Of a stretch of DNA of 64,000 bases, positions 59,212 to 64,000 are shown one piece after another (within the stretch, counting starts at the first letter, position 1; the number at the start of each line of letters is the position of its first letter). The stretch comes from Pontixanthobacter aquaemixtae (lineage in GTDB: Bacteria; Pseudomonadota; Alphaproteobacteria; Sphingomonadales; Sphingomonadaceae). A program made the translations under genes and the position numbers. A model generated the notes under the pieces. It saw only the letters and a list, made by a program, of their open reading frames with translations. It did not search any database and had not been told where the DNA came from. The DNA lies in the NCBI RefSeq assembly GCF_009827395.1, contig NZ_WTYX01000001.1:398001-462000 (forward strand), given 5' to 3'.

Positions 59212-61524
59212 ATGGCTGTGACCGATACTGATACCCCCGATTCCGATCCGTTTGACGCAATCGTTGATGCGCCGTTCGATTCTGCGTTGTCCGAGCGTTA
59301 TCTGGTCTATGCTCTGTCAACGATTACCGCGCGTTCGCTGCCCGATCTGCGCGACGGGTTGAAGCCGGTTCACCGGCGCTTGCTATGGACCATGCGGCAG
59401 CTCAAGCTGGACCCGAGCAACACTTACAAAAAGTCCGCCCGCGTCGTGGGTGAGGTGATCGGTAAGTATCACCCGCATGGCGACACCGCGGCCTATGATG
59501 CGATGGTCCGGCTCGCGCAGGATTTCTCGCTGCGTTATCCGCTGGTCGAGGGGCAGGGGAATTTCGGCAATATCGATGGCGATAATGCTGCTGCGTATAG
59601 GTACACCGAAGCGCGGCTGACCAAGACCGCGATGCATCTGATGCAGGGGCTGGACGAAGGCACGGTCGATTTCATCCCGACATACAATGGCGAGGAAGAA
59701 GAGCCCGAGCTGATGCCCGGCCTGTTCCCCAATCTGCTCGCCAATGGCACCAGCGGGATCGCGGTGGGGATGGCGACCAATGTGCCGAGCCACAATGTCG
59801 CGGAAATTATCGATGCGACGCTGGAACTGATCGACAATCCGCATGTCGAACATGCGCGGCTGATGGAGCTGTTCCACGGGCCCGATCTGCCGACCGGCGG
59901 GCTGATCGTCGATAGCCCCGAAATCATCTCCAACGCTTATGAAACCGGTCGCGGATCGTTCCGAATTCGCGGACGCTTCCACGCTGCCGAGGCGGAGAAA
60001 GCTGAGGATAAAGAGCTGGGCATCGAGCGGCTCGGCGGCGGGCAATATCAGCTGGTCATCAGCGAAATTCCGTATCAGGTGCAGAAGGGCAAGCTGATCG
60101 AGCAAATCGCTCAGCTTATCGCCGACAAGAAGCTGCCGATCCTCGAAGATGTGCGCGATGAAAGCGACGAGAATATCCGGCTGGTGCTGGTTCCCAAGAA
60201 CCGCAATGTTGACCCCGAATTGCTCAAGGAATCGCTTTACAAGCTGACCGATCTGGAAACGCGTTTCGGCCTCAATCTCAACGTGCTCGATGCCAGCCGC
60301 ACGCCGCTGGTGATGGGGCTGAAGGAACTGCTGCAGAACTGGACCGCCGCGCAGATCGAAATCCTGCGCCGCCGCACGCAGCACAGGCTGGACAAGATTG
60401 CCTCGCGGCTGGAACTGCTGGGCGGCTATATCATCGCCTTCCTCAATCTCGACCGCGTGATCGAAATTATCCGTACCGAGGATGAACCCAAGCCGGTGAT
60501 GATGGAGGAATTCGGGCTGACCGATCGCCAGACCGAGGCAATCCTCAACATGCGGCTGCGGTCCTTGCGCAAGCTGGAAGAAATGCAGCTGAAGCAGGAA
60601 CAGGCCGATCTGCTGAAAGAGCAGGAAGAGCTGGAGAAACTGCTCGGCTCCCCCGCACGCCAGCGCACGCGGTTGAAGCGCGACCTGGCGGCGCTGCGCA
60701 AGGAATATGGCGAAGACACCGATATCGGCCGCCGCCGCACCACGATTGCCGAGGCCGCGCCCACGGTGGAATTCAGCATGGATGCGATGATCGAGAAGGA
60801 ACCGATCACCGTGGTCCTGTCGCAAAAGGGCTGGATCCGCGGGGCCAAGGGACATGTCGATCTGGCAGGTTCCGAAGACGGAATGGGCGATTTCAAATAT
60901 AAGGAAGGCGATGCGGCTGCTTATGCGCTGCATGCGCAGACCACCGATAAGCTGCTGATCGCGGTCGATAATGGCCGCTTCTTCACACTGGGCTGCGACA
61001 AATTGCCCGGCGCGCGCGGCTTTGGCGAACCGGTGCGCAACACGCTGGACATCGATGCAGAGGCGCAGATTGTCGGGGTGGTGGTGCACAAGCCCAAGGG
61101 GCAGCTGTTGCTCGCTTCGTCAAACGGCAAGGGCTTTGCGGCGGAAACCGACGAGTTGTTGGCGGAAACCAAAAAGGGCCGCCAGGTGGTCAATCTCAAA
61201 GGCGATGCCAAATTCGCGGTCATGCGCGAAATCGCCAGCGAGCATGACCATGTCGCGGTGGTCGGTGAGAACCGCAAGCTGGTGGTGTTCTGCCTGGAAG
61301 AATTGCCGATTCTCGGGCGCGGGCAGGGGGTCATGCTGCAACGCTATCGCGACGGCGGCCTGTCCGATGCGACGACTTTCAAACTGGAAGACGGGCTTAG
61401 CTGGGCGATGGGCGGCAAGGGCGACCGGACGCGAACCGAAAGCGATATCTGGCAGTGGAAAGTCGCGCGCGGCGCGGCCGGGCGTTTGCCCCCGCAAGGC
61501 TTCCCGCGCGACAACACTTTCTAG
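59212..61524 (+). CDS. parC: DNA topoisomerase IV subunit A
   Basis: A 770-residue type IIA topoisomerase subunit that, with ParE, decatenates daughter chromosomes. [26 protein letters not shown], the [20 protein letters not shown] region (quinolone-determining part), and the catalytic Tyr in [12 protein letters not shown] are intact; the coiled-coil [17 protein letters not shown] and C-terminal beta-pinwheel repeats ([35 protein letters not shown]) follow. The short pinwheel marks ParC, not GyrA. Start ATG 59212. Confidence 0.96.
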   Translation: MAVTDTDTPDSDPFDAIVDAPFDSALSERYLVYALSTITARSLPDLRDGLKPVHRRLLWTMRQLKLDPSNTYKKSARVVGEVIGKYHPHGDTAAYDAMVRLAQDFSLRYPLVEGQGNFGNIDGDNAAAYRYTEARLTKTAMHLMQGLDEGTVDFIPTYNGEEEEPELMPGLFPNLLANGTSGIAVGMATNVPSHNVAEIIDATLELIDNPHVEHARLMELFHGPDLPTGGLIVDSPEIISNAYETGRGSFRIRGRFHAAEAEKAEDKELGIERLGGGQYQLVISEIPYQVQKGKLIEQIAQLIADKKLPILEDVRDESDENIRLVLVPKNRNVDPELLKESLYKLTDLETRFGLNLNVLDASRTPLVMGLKELLQNWTAAQIEILRRRTQHRLDKIASRLELLGGYIIAFLNLDRVIEIIRTEDEPKPVMMEEFGLTDRQTEAILNMRLRSLRKLEEMQLKQEQADLLKEQEELEKLLGSPARQRTRLKRDLAALRKEYGEDTDIGRRRTTIAEAAPTVEFSMDAMIEKEPITVVLSQKGWIRGAKGHVDLAGSEDGMGDFKYKEGDAAAYALHAQTTDKLLIAVDNGRFFTLGCDKLPGARGFGEPVRNTLDIDAEAQIVGVVVHKPKGQLLLASSNGKGFAAETDELLAETKKGRQVVNLKGDAKFAVMREIASEHDHVAVVGENRKLVVFCLEELPILGRGQGVMLQRYRDGGLSDATTFKLEDGLSWAMGGKGDRTRTESDIWQWKVARGAAGRLPPQGFPRDNTF

Positions 61525-61555
61525 AGATCAAGCGGGCCCGAAGGTAAGGGGGCCC

Positions 61556-61598
61556 AAAAAGAAAGAGGGCCAGGAACGCCGAAGCGCGCCTGACCCTC
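61556..61598 (-). terminator. Terminator downstream of RhlE-type helicase gene
   Basis: Stem GAGGGTCAGG / CCTGGCCCTC (minus strand; 61589-61598 and 61565-61574, one mismatch) with a 14-base loop, then TTTCTTTTT (61564-61556). About 210 bases after the helicase stop; between them lies an AT-rich stretch without a gene. Confidence 0.65.
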
Positions 61599-61805
61599 CC
61601 GTGCGACCCAAAGGCCTCTGCTCTGTATCGAAACACAGCGCTGAGAGCACTTCAGGACTGCGTGGAACCGCCACCGCCCGAAGAGGGAGGGTGGGCAAGT
61701 GGGTGGTCCCAACTCAAATATCCCGTGAATGGATTTTACATTAGCCTAGTAACATTAAGCTATGCTGACGCAATATTAGGCATGCATAGGTTTTACAATT
61801 GTTTA

Positions 61806-63413
61806 CTATTTCCGCCTGCGTAGGGGGCGGCCGCCGCCTCCCTTGGCGCCGCGATTTGCGTTGTTGCGATGGCCCGCGGCTGGCGTGTTTGCGCGCCGTT
61901 CACCTCGCTCAATATGTTTTTTCGCGGCGACAACGGGTTTGGTTACAGGCCCTTTTTTGTGGCTAACATTCTTCGGGCGCGGTGCATCCGACTGAATCTC
62001 GCGCGCAGACTTACCGCGGCTTCGCTGGTCGCGGTCCTCGCGGCTGCGATAATTGCCTTGATCCGGGCTGCGTCCCTCTGCATCGCGCCAGTTGCGGTCG
62101 CGCGGTTGCGGGCCGCGTTTGTTTTTGGGTTTGCCGCCTTGCTTGTTCAGGGGTTTTCCGCGTCCCCCGCCGCCGCCACCTTTGCGGAAGCGCGCAGTGC
62201 GGTCGTCCGGATTGCGTTCAGCGCCCGATCCCTTGCGCGCCGGTGCGGGCAGCGCGCTAGCTTGCGCAACGAAATCTTCGGGGATCGGTGCTTGCGTCAG
62301 TTTTACCCCGGTCAAGCGCTCGATATCGCGAATATAGGGTCGTTCGTCGGGCGCGATATAGCTGACCGCGAGGCCGCTTCGGCCCGCGCGCGCCGTCCGT
62401 CCGATACGGTGGACATATTGTTCGGCGACATTGGGAATTTCGAAATTGAACACCGCGCTTACGCCGGGAACGTCGATCCCGCGTGCGGCAATATCGGTGG
62501 CCACCAGAACCGGAACGCTGCCCCTGCGGAAACCGTCTAGCGCGCGGGTGCGCTGTGCTTGCGATTTGTTGCCATGGATCGCGCCGGCATTGATGCCCGC
62601 TGCGACCAGATGCCGCACGACGCGGTCTGCGCCATGTTTTGTGCGGGTGAAAACCAGCGCAGTCTCGATATCGCCATTGGCGATGCCTTTTTGCAGGCTG
62701 ATTGTAAGAAGTGCCTGCTTCTCTTTCTGGTCAATGAAAGTGCCGAACTGGTCAACGCGCTCTGCTGTTGTAGATTGCGGGGTGACTTCGACGCGCACCG
62801 GATTGTCGATGAAACGTTTGCCCAATTCAACAATGCTTTTGGGCATTGTCGCAGAGAAAAACAGGCTTTGCCGCTTTTTGGGCAGCATATTGGCGATCCG
62901 GGTGAGCGGTTTGATAAAGCCCAGATCCATCATCTGGTCCGCTTCATCGAGCACGAAAATCTCGACCCGGTTCAGCGTCAGCGCGCGCTGTTCGACCAGA
63001 TCGATCAACCGGCCCGGCGTTGCCACCAGCACATCACAGCCCGGGACCAGCTTGCGCGCTTGCTGGCGCACCGGAAGGCCGCCGAAAACGCATTGGACGC
63101 TGAGGTCCAGAAAACGCGCATAATCGCGCATATTGTCGGCGATTTGCGCCGCCAGTTCGCGCGTGGGAGAGAGGATCAGCATTCGGCAGGCCGCAGGATA
63201 CCGTCCGGTAGGATCGGACGCCAAACGGTGGAGAGAGGGCAGCGAAAAGGCAGCGGTTTTTCCGGTGCCGGTCTGTGCGACTCCCAACAGATCGCGGCCA
63301 TCGAGCAATGCCGGAATGGATTCTCGCTGGATCGGTGTTGGTTCGGAATAGCCCTTCGTGTTCAATGCACGAAGGATAGGCTCGGCAAGGCCGAGTTCTT
63401 CAAAAAATGACAT
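61806..63413 (-). CDS. DEAD-box RNA helicase, RhlE type
   Basis: A 535-residue helicase. Q motif (PTPIQRESIPALL), Walker A LGVAQTGTGKTAAF, PTRELAAQI, motif II FVLDEADQMMD, SATMP, and the second RecA domain with ARGIDVPGVSAVFNFEIP and HRIGRTARAGRSG are complete. The C-terminal ~150 residues are a basic, Gly/Arg/Lys/Asn-rich tail (GGGGGGRGKPLNKQGGKPK, RGRSGR-type clusters) that would bind RNA non-specifically. RhlE helicases act in ribosome maturation and degradosome turnover. Start ATG 63413. Confidence 0.95.
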   Translation of the reverse strand: MSFFEELGLAEPILRALNTKGYSEPTPIQRESIPALLDGRDLLGVAQTGTGKTAAFSLPSLHRLASDPTGRYPAACRMLILSPTRELAAQIADNMRDYARFLDLSVQCVFGGLPVRQQARKLVPGCDVLVATPGRLIDLVEQRALTLNRVEIFVLDEADQMMDLGFIKPLTRIANMLPKKRQSLFFSATMPKSIVELGKRFIDNPVRVEVTPQSTTAERVDQFGTFIDQKEKQALLTISLQKGIANGDIETALVFTRTKHGADRVVRHLVAAGINAGAIHGNKSQAQRTRALDGFRRGSVPVLVATDIAARGIDVPGVSAVFNFEIPNVAEQYVHRIGRTARAGRSGLAVSYIAPDERPYIRDIERLTGVKLTQAPIPEDFVAQASALPAPARKGSGAERNPDDRTARFRKGGGGGGRGKPLNKQGGKPKNKRGPQPRDRNWRDAEGRSPDQGNYRSREDRDQRSRGKSAREIQSDAPRPKNVSHKKGPVTKPVVAAKKHIERGERRANTPAAGHRNNANRGAKGGGGRPLRRRK

Positions 63414-63654
63414 AAATACTTTCTATTGTGCGCCATGCGGCCCCAAAAACGGAGTCCGGGCGCAAGTCAGGGGTCCTTACGGCGACCCATGCGTGAAAAG
63501 GGAAGCATGCGAATAACGCAAATTCCGTGCATCGGGTGCGGGACTAAGCCCTTGCTCTGAAGGGAAAGTTCACGCTCGCAACCGATTTCGCAGGATTGTC
63601 CCGCGCCGGACGTTGCAGGCCATGTAGGTAGCGCAGGCCAATTTGGCAATGAAA

Positions 63655-64000
63655 TTACGCGCCGCGCCGTTCTTGCGCATCCAGTTCCTCGTCCAGAATC
63701 GCCAGCACGCGGTCCCTGTCAGGAAAGCTCTCGCTCACCCAGCGGCTCTGGACGGCGTGCAGAATGCGCGCAACTTCCGGGCCCGCACCGACCCCTTTGG
63801 CAACGATCTCTCCGCCTTTGAGCGGCAATTGCGGAATGTCCCATCCGTCAAGCTGGTCCACCGTTCCGCCGGCCAGCAGGATCCGGTCCACCGCGCATTC
63901 GCGGCCATGCTGGAAGGCAAGCGCTCTCGCCTTGTCCTTATCCGCCGGCAACCGCGCCGCAACACAGCTCAGCCGTTCGCGCTGCGCACGTGACAAGCGC
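63655..64000 (-). CDS. CCA-adding enzyme/poly(A) polymerase family, C-terminal end (partial)
   Basis: Open to the window edge; the last ~114 residues are seen. LSRAQRERLSCVAARL, AFQHGRECAVDRILLAGG and LPLKGGEIVAKGVGAGPEVARILHAVQSRWV form the C-terminal domain found in alphaproteobacterial CCA tRNA nucleotidyltransferases. The catalytic head domain is outside. CCA-adding enzymes repair tRNA 3' ends; both tRNA genes in this window do encode CCA. Gap of 241 bases to the helicase gene without recognisable feature. Confidence 0.85.
   Translation of the reverse strand, partial: RLSRAQRERLSCVAARLPADKDKARALAFQHGRECAVDRILLAGGTVDQLDGWDIPQLPLKGGEIVAKGVGAGPEVARILHAVQSRWVSESFPDRDRVLAILDEELDAQERRGA

Noticed and set aside
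59383-61089. Long open frame antisense to parC (568 codons)
   Set aside because: It mirrors parC codon structure, shows no family motif, and parC is certain on the other strand.

Overview
The window reads as a chromosomal segment of an alphaproteobacterium of the order Sphingomonadales, most likely an Erythrobacteraceae-type (Erythrobacter/Altererythrobacter-like) marine bacterium. This is inferred from moderately high GC, densely packed genes with many 1-8 bp start/stop overlaps, ChvG/ChvI-HprK-RapZ-EIIA-HPr gene order beside pckA, SerC-SerA-HisZ-PurA order, several sphingomonad-type lipoproteins and DUF families, and abundant short palindromic repeats of the kind common in sphingomonads. 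No prophage, insertion sequence, CRISPR array, plasmid origin or rRNA operon was seen; two tRNA genes (Thr-UGU, Val-UAC) are present. The window starts inside a sulfite/nitrite reductase gene and ends inside a CCA-adding enzyme gene.

Layout. 1-6.2 kb (mostly minus): sulfur assimilation (sulfite reductase, DUF2849, siroheme SUMT), then an sseA-metC-mscS operon and a proline-rich membrane protein. 6.3-14 kb: queF, a conserved unknown, tRNA-Thr, rarA with an RNase-H-fold partner, a PadR regulator, a Cys-paired Sel1 protein, two paralogous small membrane proteins and a GT4 glycosyltransferase. 14-22.7 kb: serC (with a structured leader), serA, hisZ, an esterase and an MFS carrier inserted before purA, and a lipoprotein L,D-transpeptidase. 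22.7-28.5 kb: ECF sigma factor plus DUF6768 membrane protein, an unusual receiver-like/MarR regulator, a CysG-type dehydrogenase with a truncated SUMT tail, lysA, a small lipoprotein and argH. 28.5-37.5 kb: TlpA-like thioredoxin, tRNA-Val, asparaginase, an MDR oxidoreductase, truA, fmt, recR, def, rmuC and an SH3-like protein.

37.5-45 kb is a conserved alphaproteobacterial regulatory block: rRNA/tRNA methyltransferase, HPr, EIIA-Man, RapZ, HprK, ChvG, ChvI, with pckA transcribed divergently. It joins phosphotransfer-type nitrogen/carbon signalling, envelope sensing and gluconeogenesis. 44.8-52.6 kb holds DUF937-type, HExxH/TPR, DUF885 and DUF3597 proteins, a TonB protein and an alpha/beta hydrolase. 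52.6-55.3 kb has two different cysteine desulfurases and a [2Fe-2S] ferredoxin. 55.3-64 kb has a DUF4349 lipoprotein, a NaChBac-like voltage-gated sodium channel, a beta-propeller-like secreted protein, a HAD phosphatase, parC, an RhlE-type helicase and the end of cca.

The most interesting signals are: three families of paired palindromic repeats (one read in frame as the C-terminus of the SUMT enzyme, others forming the leaders of serA, hisZ, recR and a cysteine desulfurase gene); a probable pseudoknotted serC leader RNA that masks the Shine-Dalgarno; a relic SUMT domain on the siroheme dehydrogenase; a cysteine desulfurase gene whose expected start codon is ATC; a probable two-part ECF/DUF6768 system; and a sodium channel. 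No convincing wholly new multi-gene defence or biosynthetic system was found.
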